The notes below the pieces were generated by a model that saw only the letters and a program-made list of their open reading frames with translations, had not been told where the DNA came from and ran no database searches. Both the position numbers and the translations under genes were made by a program. A DNA stretch of 24,626 nucleotides, taken from Promethearchaeota archaeon (GTDB taxonomy: Archaea; Asgardarchaeota; Lokiarchaeia; Sigynarchaeales; SOKP01). Location of the stretch: positions 1 through 24,626 of the forward strand of contig WJIN01000385.1 of NCBI GenBank assembly GCA_014730295.1, in the 5' to 3' direction. Of the stretch, positions 8,259 through 16,122 are shown in pieces (position 1 is the stretch's first letter; each line of letters begins with the position of its first letter).

Positions 8259-8330
8259 ATTTAACATGAGCCTTTTTAAGCTTTATCACAATTCCACTAG
8301 GAACAAATGCAAAGCACTGAATATGAATAA

Positions 8331-8341
8331 ATAAAAAAAGA
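8331..8341 (-). terminator. Poly-T terminator of the NosD-like gene
   Basis: A7 at 8333-8339 gives a T7 tract on the minus strand about 20 bases past the stop codon of the NosD-like gene. Confidence 0.45.
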
Positions 8342-8359
8342 AAGTGTTGAATTTAATTT

Positions 8360-10878
8360 TTAAAGCTTTTTATTTTGATGGAAGTATATTAGGCCTATCA
8401 TAGAAATTATCCCAAGGAACATAAACAGTACGTTAAATCCAGGAATCTCTCCACCATCAGTCATCTCTGGAGTCTTTTTGATGAGATATAATGTATCACT
8501 TGAAATTTGTCCGAGAGAATCGTTTACAAAGAACTGAATCATAATCATCTCTCCGTCCGCTTTTCCATCCCACGTTGTTAAAAAGTCAGAATTTATTGTT
8601 TCATTAATCAAGAACGGATATTCGATTACTCCACCGTCAATTGTATACCACATATTGTTTATTAGAAAATCCTCAATTTCTATGAAAAAATCAAAGAGCT
8701 TTCTTTCAGTGGTCGATTCATTCAATGGGGAGGTTATATTCAAGATGGGGAAAGCGTCCTTGATGAGATACGTTGTATTGGTTCCGAGATGACCGAAGGT
8801 ATCACTGGCATAGAATGTAAGTTCGATTTGCTGTCCATCTGACAAGGAGTTCCATATCGAAAACCACTCGTTTTGATCGATTGTGCTGCTCGAATTGCAT
8901 GTGATATTTGTTAACCCGTTGTCGAGAGTATACCAGATTGTATCAAGATATATCTCATCCACCGTGAGACTGAATTCAGGTGCTAGAAATGGTTGTCTCG
9001 AATTATTTAATGGTAAATCAACGAAAATGACTGGGTCATCATCATCCCAAATTGGGAGATAATCAGTGACTCCTAATGCATTACTATATGGACTATCTCC
9101 AATTCCATCAACCGGGCTATCATCTGAACCAGAATAATCGTCCCAATAATTCCCAATTTCTGAATTATTCCAAAAATTTGTCCCGGACATATCTCTAGCT
9201 TGGGCGTTATTATCAATGAAAAAATTCCATGCAAAAAGATTAAAATTGCTGAGGCTAGCTTCGATTATATCTATTCCTATACTATCTGATTTCGATATTA
9301 TGTTTTCAGTTATCGTATTATTATCTCCATTATATAAGTAGATTCCATCCCAATTCGCGATAAAGTGATTTTTCTCTATTACATTCAAATCTGAATTTGA
9401 CTGAAGTTGTAGACCATATCTTTCACTTTTTCTTATTGTATTATTGTAAAATCTATTTAGGTTGGACTCACTTAAGCTAATTCCGATTCCGTTATCAATA
9501 AATTCGTTATCAAGCACTTCATTTTCATAAGAAGATGATAAAGACATCGCATTAGTATAAATTGAATTATTATGAAGAATGAAAGTGTTCGATTGAATCG
9601 TGTTATTACCTGCATTATAGAGACTAAGACCTGTTCCTGTATTATTAAAGAAATAGTTCGAAGTGATATTACAGAATTTGATTTCTATATTATTACTATA
9701 AACCCTTAATCCCGCATTATTTTTTATAATTGTGTTATTATGGAGAATATTATAATTTGTTTCATAGCTAAGAAATGAAAACAAATTAATTCCATTAGCG
9801 AGGTTTTTATAAATCTGATTGTATGAAATATTATTGTTATTTCCAATCAAGTATACACCATCATTACTATTCTCTCTAATTTGATTATAACTCACATTAG
9901 TCAGTGATATTCTGTTTAGATATAAACCATATCCCTGATTTTTACTTATGTTATTTTTATATATGTATGCATCGTCTGAAATACTAATCGATATTCCATA
10001 ATTTCCATTTCCCACTATTGTATTATTTACAATAGAACAATTATGACTTAAACTCCCTAAAGAAAGACCAACATTATCATTATTTCTAATGGTATTATTT
10101 TCAAAATGGTTTTTTTCAGAGTCAAAGGTGGTTATTCCCACATCATTTTCCGAGATATTAGAATTTAAAACATTATTACCCTGAGATGTTTGAAATTCAA
10201 TACCAGGTGATTCAGAATTGTTAATTATCGTATCATTACTAATCATATTATTGTTGCTTGTATGAACATAATAACCCCGTTCCCCGTTTTCTTGTAGTAA
10301 ATTATTTGAGAAATTATTTTTATTTGATCTATAAATATAAAACCCATCTTTTGTGTTTTCTTTTGCTATATTTTCTCTGAATTGACACTTTTCCGAATCT
10401 CGGGTGCGAATACCATACATATTAGAGTGAATTGTATTATTAAGTACAATTCCATTAGTAACGTTAAAGAAATAGATTCCTGAATAGAAACCCGAAGTAT
10501 TTCTACTTGAATTAAAAAATAGACTGTTCTGAATTACAAAATAAGCAATTGAGTTGCTTATATGAAGACTTGAACTTGTATTCTTTCCATTAACTGCAAT
10601 ATTATCGATTACGTATGGATCTGACTTAGTTCCATTTCCTGAACACCAACTCTCTTGAGCTGCTTGTTCCCAAGTATAATCCCCTGCTCCTCTATCATCT
10701 ATTTGAAAGTAATCTAGCTCAATATAGTCAGAAGTTTTAATTTCGAATGGATTCCCCCATAATCAGATTTATAGTTCGAATTACTCAGTGGCCTTAGCAT
10801 TGCATGGATCTGTGTTATACCTAAAAGACATATGAATAAGATAGCTAATTTTTTTAAATTTTTATTGGTAAATTTCAT
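8360..10878 (-). CDS. NosD-like right-handed beta-helix surface protein, frameshifted near its start
   Basis: The intact protein would have 839 residues. ATG 10878 opens a signal peptide (MKFTNKNLKKLAILFICLLG), but that frame stops after about 50 codons. The rest continues in another frame, uninterrupted to the stop at 8360; the first ATG in that frame is at 10420. Adding one G to the G5 run at 10758-10754 joins the two frames exactly. Corrected residues 55-575 are Asn-rich parallel beta-helix repeats of about 22-24 residues (NNTIxxN type) with many N-glycosylation sequons. Next come the NosD hallmark GNYWDDYSGSD with GIGDSPY (near 576-597) and two Ig-like domains of about 90 residues. The protein ends in IPGF, a membrane helix and a HQNKKL tail, like archaeosortase-processed anchors. 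Beta-helix surface proteins of this type often bind or cleave polysaccharides; the role here is unknown. Confidence 0.8.
10754..10758 (-). other. Apparent one-base deletion in a G homopolymer (frameshift site)
   Basis: CCCCC on the plus strand is G5 in the gene. Upstream the frame reads ...SNYKSDYGG, and downstream the other frame reads NPFEIKTSDY and on into the typical GAGDYTWEQA segment. G6 would restore a continuous protein. In the downstream frame a TGA lies immediately upstream, so no alternative start explains the arrangement. Sequencing error, phase variation or gene decay are all possible. Confidence 0.75.
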
Positions 10879-10918
10879 TTTTTTATCCCCGTGGAAAAAA
10901 AGATATTAATAATAATTT
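10879..10918 (-). promoter_or_regulatory. Promoter and GGGG leader of the NosD-like gene
   Basis: On the minus strand the order is ATTATTATTAATATC, T7, CCACGGGG and 8 nt to the ATG at 10878. It matches the leader of the FG-GAP gene in order, spacing and most bases, which suggests common expression of the two surface proteins. Confidence 0.45.
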
Positions 10919-10945
10919 GGTAGAATATTATTTAAGAGTTGTGAC

Positions 10946-10994
10946 AAATCCGTCAAATATTCAATAAAAAAGTAATAAATCCGTATTGAATATT
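10946..10994. promoter_or_regulatory. Perfect 11-bp dyad and direct repeat in a divergent promoter region
   Basis: AATATTCAATA (10956-10966) and TATTGAATATT (10984-10994) are exact reverse complements with a 17-nt spacer. AAATCCGT also occurs twice (10946-10953 and 10977-10984), exactly 31 bp apart. The element lies between the divergent NosD-like and geranylgeranyl-reductase-like genes, 48-96 bp before the ATG of the latter. A regulator-binding operator is more likely than a terminator because neither gene ends here. Confidence 0.45.
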
Positions 10995-11041
10995 GGATCG
11001 GAGAAAATATAGCTAATCCACAATTTACCATTACTAGAAGG

Positions 11042-12238
11042 ATGAATGAAGAGAGTATTAATTATGATGTCTGTATAATTGGTGGGAGTATCGCGGGAAA
11101 TTATCTTGCCTATCTTTTATCAGGCACACCTCTTAAAATCGCGGTTATTGAAGAGCACCAAAAAATTGGATATCCATTTCAATGTGCCGGAATCGTGTCC
11201 AAAAAACTGAACGAATTACTCTCTTTACCAAGGGAACTCATCTTAAATCGTGTGAAAGTTGCTAAACTTGTGTCTTCGAAAGAAACCATTTTGAGGCTGT
11301 CCGGGGATGAAGAACCCTATATAATTGATCGAGTGGGACTAGATAAGCTCTTCTATCAAAAATCCAAGGATCTTCCCAATATAGATTATCTATTAGGAGA
11401 AAAATTCAAAGCTTTCGTATATCCCGAATCTTCTGAGGATATATTGGTCTTTACATCCAATAGGAGAATAAGAGCTAAAATGTTGGTCGGATGCGATGGT
11501 CCTTTGAGCTCAGTGGCCCAACAGCTCGGAATTTCAAATAATGTCATATATGCGACTCAAATTAGAATCAAAGCAGATTTTAATGAAAATCAAGCGGAAA
11601 TGTATTTCGATGAGGCATGGAACGATTTATTCGGGTGGATCGTACCCGAAGGCAATAGCGTATACCGAATCGGTCTGGCGTGTTCAAAAAACCTCTCGCG
11701 AAAATTCCAAACCTTTTTAACCCAAATCGGGGTGGATTATACTCAAAGAATTGATCAACAAGGCGGAATAATTCCCATCGGGCTAATGAATAAAATCGCC
11801 TTTGATAATATTCTGCTCTTAGGAGATGCGGCGTGTCAAGTAAAAGCCACCACGGGAGGAGGGATTATAATGCTCTTGAATGCGGCTAGATATGCTGCTC
11901 GATGTATTTTAAAGTGCTTTAAACACCAAAATTATTCAGAAAATTTCATCAAAAACCATTATCAAATACCTTGCAAAGTCATATTAGGAAAGCAGCTTAA
12001 ATTTCATTATCTAATACGGCTACTTTTTCAGCTTTGCTCCAATAAAGATATGGAGGAGTTGTTTAAAATTTTAGGAAAACCCAAAATTAAAGAAAAAATT
12101 TCTCTCTATGGCGATATGGATTTTCCCAAGAGATTATTAATTCGATTACTCGTTGATATAGACATATTGAAATTTTTGGTCAAGTTTATCATCAAAAAAC
12201 CGCGAATGATACTAAAAACTGTCTCGGCTCTTATTTGA
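11042..12238 (+). CDS. Geranylgeranyl reductase family FAD-dependent oxidoreductase
   Basis: This 398-residue flavoprotein has an N-terminal Rossmann dinucleotide motif (IIGGSIAGNYLAY, 13-25) with the ribose-binding acid at E37. It then has the family signature FQCAGIVS (46-53), a GCDGPLSSVA motif (150-159), FGWIVPEG (197-204) and the second FAD motif GDAACQVKATTGGGI (261-275). These are the marks of archaeal geranylgeranyl reductases, which saturate the isoprenoid chains of membrane lipids or of quinone and chlorophyll precursors. Residues 300-398 are helical with hydrophobic stretches and may contact membrane lipid. The family also includes plain FAD halogenase/oxygenase-like relatives, so the exact substrate is not certain. 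It is a single gene with AGAAGG directly before the ATG, too close for a normal ribosome-binding site, so the transcript may be leaderless. It is convergent with the small membrane protein gene, with a 51-base gap. Confidence 0.85.
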   Translation: MNEESINYDVCIIGGSIAGNYLAYLLSGTPLKIAVIEEHQKIGYPFQCAGIVSKKLNELLSLPRELILNRVKVAKLVSSKETILRLSGDEEPYIIDRVGLDKLFYQKSKDLPNIDYLLGEKFKAFVYPESSEDILVFTSNRRIRAKMLVGCDGPLSSVAQQLGISNNVIYATQIRIKADFNENQAEMYFDEAWNDLFGWIVPEGNSVYRIGLACSKNLSRKFQTFLTQIGVDYTQRIDQQGGIIPIGLMNKIAFDNILLLGDAACQVKATTGGGIIMLLNAARYAARCILKCFKHQNYSENFIKNHYQIPCKVILGKQLKFHYLIRLLFQLCSNKDMEELFKILGKPKIKEKISLYGDMDFPKRLLIRLLVDIDILKFLVKFIIKKPRMILKTVSALI

Positions 12239-12289
12239 GAACGCTGCCTTAAATTCTTGAACTTTCAAAATGTGAATCTCACAATATCT

Positions 12290-12655
12290 TTATGCAGGGG
12301 GTCGCCATGCAAAAAAGGCAATCTCATTCATAAAGATATACCATAGAACCATGAAAGTTATTATAAGAAGTACTGCTCCTACTCCAAAACCTTTCACACC
12401 TTTCGGGATGCCAAGATCCTCATTTTTTCTTTGGACAATTGCCCTCACAGAAGCGACAAAATAGATCACGGCGATAAGAAGACAGACAATCCAGAGAAAA
12501 AGCATAAATAGTGAAAGCGTATAAATTGGTTCACCGTTGAGAGTTAAACTATTTAACCACTGCCAAAATGCCACAATTAAATAGGTAGGGATTACACTAA
12601 AAATGAGTCCAGACAAAACAAACACAAAACTCCACGCAAAACCTTTCCACGCCAT
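12290..12655 (-). CDS. Small three-helix membrane protein of unknown function
   Basis: This 121-residue protein has hydrophobic segments at about 8-30, 45-70 and 89-110, joined by a short polar loop (36-44) and a charged loop (71-88, RAIVQRKNEDLGIPKG). Trp and Phe are abundant near the ends of the helices. By the positive-inside rule the charged 71-88 loop should be cytosolic. I do not recognise the family. It begins with ATG 12655, preceded by an A-rich stretch without a clear ribosome-binding site. It sits between the convergent flavoprotein gene and the LRR gene, which is on the same strand upstream and separated by 140 bases and a poly-T tract, so it is probably transcribed alone. Confidence 0.65.
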   Translation of the reverse strand: MAWKGFAWSFVFVLSGLIFSVIPTYLIVAFWQWLNSLTLNGEPIYTLSLFMLFLWIVCLLIAVIYFVASVRAIVQRKNEDLGIPKGVKGFGVGAVLLIITFMVLWYIFMNEIAFFAWRPPA

Positions 12656-12773
12656 TTTTTTCTTGCTCTCTATACTTATCTAAATTTGTGAAATACCTTA
12701 TTCTTATTTATATTTTCTATTCCTTAAAAGATTTGTATCAATATTTATCAAATAACCTTATAGTGTTTTGAGC

Positions 12774-12781
12774 AAAAAAAA
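12774..12781 (-). terminator. Poly-T terminator of the LRR gene
   Basis: A8 on the plus strand is T8 on the coding strand, 14 bases past the stop of the leucine-rich-repeat gene. Confidence 0.45.
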
Positions 12782-12795
12782 GTGTATTACTGAGA

Positions 12796-13926
12796 TTAAT
12801 CTTCAGAAACCTGTAATTTTTTGATTAGTATCTCATAATGGGACTTGGAAAAATAATAATCGGTCCATGCTGGTACTCTTTCCCGTATCTCTTCAAATAA
12901 AGCTTTTCCTTTCTCAAGAATTATAGGATCATTAGAATGGGCACATATCGAAGCGATTAAGTTTTGCGCACAATAAAGTATCTTTTGATTTTTCTTTTCC
13001 TTTCCAAATTTCATCAAAAAATCACCGATTAATTCAGCTTCGTGAAATTTTCCAGTATTGATACATTGAAATCCGATGCGATACATCCACCACCACACAT
13101 TATCAGACCCTAATAAGTCTCCGAATCCGAATTGCTTATATTCCTCAAATAGTCCTTCTATATAGTGACCGATATTTTTATTTTGATTCAGGAGGTTTTG
13201 AAATACACAATATCGCACATAATGCATTGGAGTGAAGCCAATAGGAGAATATCCATCCTCATCAACCTCCCCTAAAAGCTCTCTCTCTTTCGAAATGCCA
13301 TCGTTATTACGCAAATTTAGGCTTTCCAATTTCGAAAGGTTCTCTAATCCCTTAAGTTTATTTATGCGATTGTTCTCTAAGTCAAGATCTTGTAGGTTTT
13401 CTAACTTTTCCAAACCATTAATTTCAAAAATATTATTATGAGATAAGTTTAGAGATTTCAGAGACACTAAGTTATCCAAGTTTTCTATATATCTAATTCG
13501 GTTGTTTGAAAGGTTTAATTCCTCCAACTTAATATTTTTTTCTACACCACTTATTCTTTTAATATGATTCTTAGAGATGTCCAAGATTTTCAATTCTGAA
13601 ATTTCTTCTAATCCGCGGATTTCAACTATTCGATTCTCAGACAAGTTCAAATGTTTTAATTTCCACATTTCTGATAATCCATGAATATTGCCTATATCAT
13701 TGAGATAATTCCCTCTTAAATTGAGATGATTTAGGTTTTTGAGCTTTCCAAGTCCTTTAACAACTGAAAGTTCATTAAAACTCAAATTAAGAATATCAAG
13801 TCTATCTAAATTTTCTAACCCTTTAATTTCATTTAATTGACTAATACCAACGCCTCTAAGATAAAGGCAGTTCTTTCCTTTATATTTATATGTTTCATAT
13901 TCCTTTCCTTTAATACGTACTGACAT
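12796..13926 (-). CDS. SDS22-like leucine-rich-repeat protein with helical C-terminal domain
   Basis: This 376-residue protein has no signal peptide. Residues 21-210 hold about nine leucine-rich repeats. The regular ones recur every 22 residues with the pattern LxxLNLSxNxIxxIxGLExL, at about 46, 68, 93, 115, 137, 159, 181 and 203. The 22-residue period and IxxIxGL segment are those of SDS22-type repeats, common in eukaryotic phosphatase regulators and also present in bacterial and Asgard proteins. Residues 230-376 are helical (VWWWMYRIGFQCINTGKFHEAE, around 278-299), resembling TPR-type helix pairs. The arrangement suggests a protein-protein interaction scaffold; the partner is unknown. A TATA-like CTTATATC at 13962-13955 on the minus strand would give a very short leader before ATG 13926. 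It has no operon partner. Confidence 0.85.
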   Translation of the reverse strand: MSVRIKGKEYETYKYKGKNCLYLRGVGISQLNEIKGLENLDRLDILNLSFNELSVVKGLGKLKNLNHLNLRGNYLNDIGNIHGLSEMWKLKHLNLSENRIVEIRGLEEISELKILDISKNHIKRISGVEKNIKLEELNLSNNRIRYIENLDNLVSLKSLNLSHNNIFEINGLEKLENLQDLDLENNRINKLKGLENLSKLESLNLRNNDGISKERELLGEVDEDGYSPIGFTPMHYVRYCVFQNLLNQNKNIGHYIEGLFEEYKQFGFGDLLGSDNVWWWMYRIGFQCINTGKFHEAELIGDFLMKFGKEKKNQKILYCAQNLIASICAHSNDPIILEKGKALFEEIRERVPAWTDYYFSKSHYEILIKKLQVSED

Positions 13927-13954
13927 TTAGACGGGATTATAAAAATATTGATGA

Positions 13955-13962
13955 TATAAGTT
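13955..13962 (-). promoter_or_regulatory. TATA-like box of the LRR gene
   Basis: CTTATATC on the minus strand lies about 30 bases before the ATG at 13926. With usual archaeal spacing, transcription would begin a few bases before the start codon, giving a nearly leaderless mRNA. Confidence 0.35.
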
Positions 13963-14146
13963 TATTTAGATTTATACATCAAAATATAGATTTTAGAAAT
14001 TTTTAAGTCTTTATCCTACCTTAATTTCTCTTAGCTTCTCCTAAATTAGGACAGACATCATCAAAGGTAATCATAAAATATAATTTCTTTATTTCCTTCT
14101 TTAAAATAATAATTCAATAGTTTAAGATATAAAATAGGTTTTCTAA

Positions 14147-15295
14147 TTGGATTTTGAACTTACAGAAAAGCAAGAACTTGTAAGAAGGAAAGTAAGAGAG
14201 TTTGCAGAAGATATTTTAGCCCCAGTTGCCCCAATCGTAGATAGAGAACTAATGTTTAGTTGGGAAACTGCCAAAGAATTAAGAAAAATAAATGCATGGG
14301 GTATTCAGCTACCAGAAAAATACGGAGGAGCTGGTTTGGATTCGATTAGTTATGCCATAACAATTGAGGAAATTTCCCGAGTCTGTGCTTCTACGGGATT
14401 AAATATTACTGTACATAATTCTGTAGGCTCATATCCTATTTTTGAATGGGGTACAGAAGACCAGAAAGAAAAATATCTCTATGATCTTGCCTCTGGAGAA
14501 AAAATCGCAGCATTTACATGGACAGAACCTAATGCGGGCTCAGATGCCGCGGGAATAGAAAGTAAAGCAGTTGAGAATGGAGATCATTTTATCTTAAATG
14601 GATCCAAGATATTTGTGACTAACGGTGGAGTTGCTTCGGTGTTTTTAGTAGGAGCAAAATATGAAAAAGAAAATGGTGATAAAGGCAGCGCGGTTTTTAT
14701 TCTCGAGAAAGATATGGACGGATTAGAAATCGGAAATATTGAGGATAAACTAGGAATGCGCGGTTCAAGCACTACAAGCTTATATTTTCACGATATTAAA
14801 ATTTCCAAGGATAATATTTTGGGAGAATTGCCAATGGGTTTTAAGATAGCCATGAAAACATTAGATGTGGGAAGGATTGGAATTGCTGCCCAGTCTTTAG
14901 GAGTTGCTCAAGCTGCCTATGAACACTCAGTTGAATATTCGAAAGGCAGAATCCAATTTAATAAACCTATCTCACAATTTGAAGGAGTATCTTTTAAACT
15001 CGCAGAAATGGCAACCAAGATCGAAGCAGCGCGTATGTTAGTGTATAAAGCCGCGAATTTAAAGGATAAAGGTAGCAAATTTTCTAAAGAATCCGCCATG
15101 TGCAAGTATTTCGCAAGCCAAATCGCAAAAGAAACAACCGAAGCGGCCATTCAAATCCACGGAGGATATGGATACATGAAAGATTTACCTATTGAACGAT
15201 TTTATCGAGATGCTCCTGTCTTATCGATTTATGAAGGGACGAATGAAGTAATGAAATTAATTATTGCCAGAGAAATATTAAAGGGGAATTTGTAA
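14147..15295 (+). CDS. Acyl-CoA dehydrogenase (butyryl-CoA/short-chain type)
   Basis: This 382-residue enzyme is of normal length for an FAD acyl-CoA dehydrogenase, which forms the alpha-beta double bond of acyl-CoA. The N-terminal helical domain begins with the classic start DFELTEKQELVRRKVREFA. The FAD/substrate region is AFTWTEPNAGSDAAG (122-136), the middle domain contains NGSKIFVTNGG (151-161), and the C-terminus has QIHGGYGYMKDLPIERFYRD (336-355) followed by IYEGTNE. E363 in YEGT is the catalytic base position used by short- and medium-chain enzymes. The start is TTG 14147; the next in-frame Met is far inside the fold, so TTG is well supported. The stop codon overlaps the ATG of the ETF beta gene by one base (TAATG), indicating translational coupling with its electron acceptor. 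Chain-length preference is not readable. Confidence 0.93.
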   Translation: MDFELTEKQELVRRKVREFAEDILAPVAPIVDRELMFSWETAKELRKINAWGIQLPEKYGGAGLDSISYAITIEEISRVCASTGLNITVHNSVGSYPIFEWGTEDQKEKYLYDLASGEKIAAFTWTEPNAGSDAAGIESKAVENGDHFILNGSKIFVTNGGVASVFLVGAKYEKENGDKGSAVFILEKDMDGLEIGNIEDKLGMRGSSTTSLYFHDIKISKDNILGELPMGFKIAMKTLDVGRIGIAAQSLGVAQAAYEHSVEYSKGRIQFNKPISQFEGVSFKLAEMATKIEAARMLVYKAANLKDKGSKFSKESAMCKYFASQIAKETTEAAIQIHGGYGYMKDLPIERFYRDAPVLSIYEGTNEVMKLIIAREILKGNL

Positions 15296-16116
15296 TGCTT
15301 AAAATCTTTGTCTTGCTGAAGCAGGTTCCAAAATCCCATAATCTAGAAATTAACAAAGAAACCGGAACTTTAGTACGAGAAAATATAAAAAACATCATCA
15401 ATCCAGATGATGTCAATGGATTAGAATTGGGATTACAAATCAAAGGTGTCTATGGGGGAGAGGTCACAGCGATGACGATGGGACCTCCCCAAGCAAAACT
15501 TGCTCTCCGAGAAGCATTAGCAATGGGGGTTGATCATGCCATCTTAATTAGTGATCCACAGTTCGCATATTCCGATACTCTTCAAACCACCTTAGTGTTA
15601 GAAGAAGCGTTCGAACGGATTAAAGATTATGATGTAATTATAACTGGAAGGGAAACTTCAGACTCAAGTACTGGACAAGTTCCGTATCAATTATCCGAAG
15701 CTTTGGATGTCCCTCTAATTACTGATATCTTTACTTACGAATTTGATGGGGATGTATTCAAGTGTCAGAGAAACTTTGGTCATGAAAGTCAGAATATTGA
15801 AGTAAAGTTGCCCGTGCTTTTGAGAGTTGGGAAGAATTTTAATACTCCAAGACACGTCCCTCTAGTTGGGATAAATGAGGCATTTGAAAAAGAAATCAAC
15901 ATTATTAATTTCGACACGTTAAATTGTCCCGTTCACCTTGACGGTTGTAATAAATCACCAACTCAAGTTGTAAAGACAGAAAAATTCTTTCCAAAAAGGA
16001 AAAATGAATTCATTAAAGGCACTATTGGAGATAAAATTGATGTTATAATCGAACTAATGAAAGAAAACGGAATAGAACGGATCTGGACTGGAAAGCATAA
16101 TGGTCCGGAGGATTAG
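15295..16116 (+). CDS. etfB: Electron transfer flavoprotein beta subunit
   Basis: This 273-residue ETF small subunit begins MLKIFVLLKQVP, as in the FixA/EtfB family. It has NPDDVNGLELGL (36-47), the segment MGPPQAKLALREALAMGVDH (62-81) and the nucleotide-binding signature GRETSDSSTGQVPYQLSEAL (118-137), corresponding to the family's G-x-x-x-x-D-x-x-T-x-Q-V motif. With the alpha subunit it forms a heterodimer binding FAD plus AMP or a second FAD. It takes electrons from acyl-CoA dehydrogenase. The ATG overlaps the stop of the acyl-CoA dehydrogenase gene and the alpha gene begins 6 bases after its stop. Whether this ETF bifurcates electrons cannot be settled by eye. Confidence 0.92.
   Translation: MLKIFVLLKQVPKSHNLEINKETGTLVRENIKNIINPDDVNGLELGLQIKGVYGGEVTAMTMGPPQAKLALREALAMGVDHAILISDPQFAYSDTLQTTLVLEEAFERIKDYDVIITGRETSDSSTGQVPYQLSEALDVPLITDIFTYEFDGDVFKCQRNFGHESQNIEVKLPVLLRVGKNFNTPRHVPLVGINEAFEKEINIINFDTLNCPVHLDGCNKSPTQVVKTEKFFPKRKNEFIKGTIGDKIDVIIELMKENGIERIWTGKHNGPED
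16107..16114 (+). promoter_or_regulatory. Strong Shine-Dalgarno box of the ETF alpha gene
   Basis: GGAGGATT overlaps the end of the beta-subunit gene and lies 8 nt before the ATG at 16123. It is the clearest canonical ribosome-binding site in the window. Confidence 0.7.
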
Positions 16117-16122
16117 ATAAAA

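Noticed and set aside
8360..10420. Starting the NosD-like gene at ATG 10420
   Set aside because: Upstream codons in the same frame encode the typical beta-helix lead-in (GAGDYTWEQA and onward), and a signal peptide is recovered by a one-base correction, so 10420 is an internal Met.
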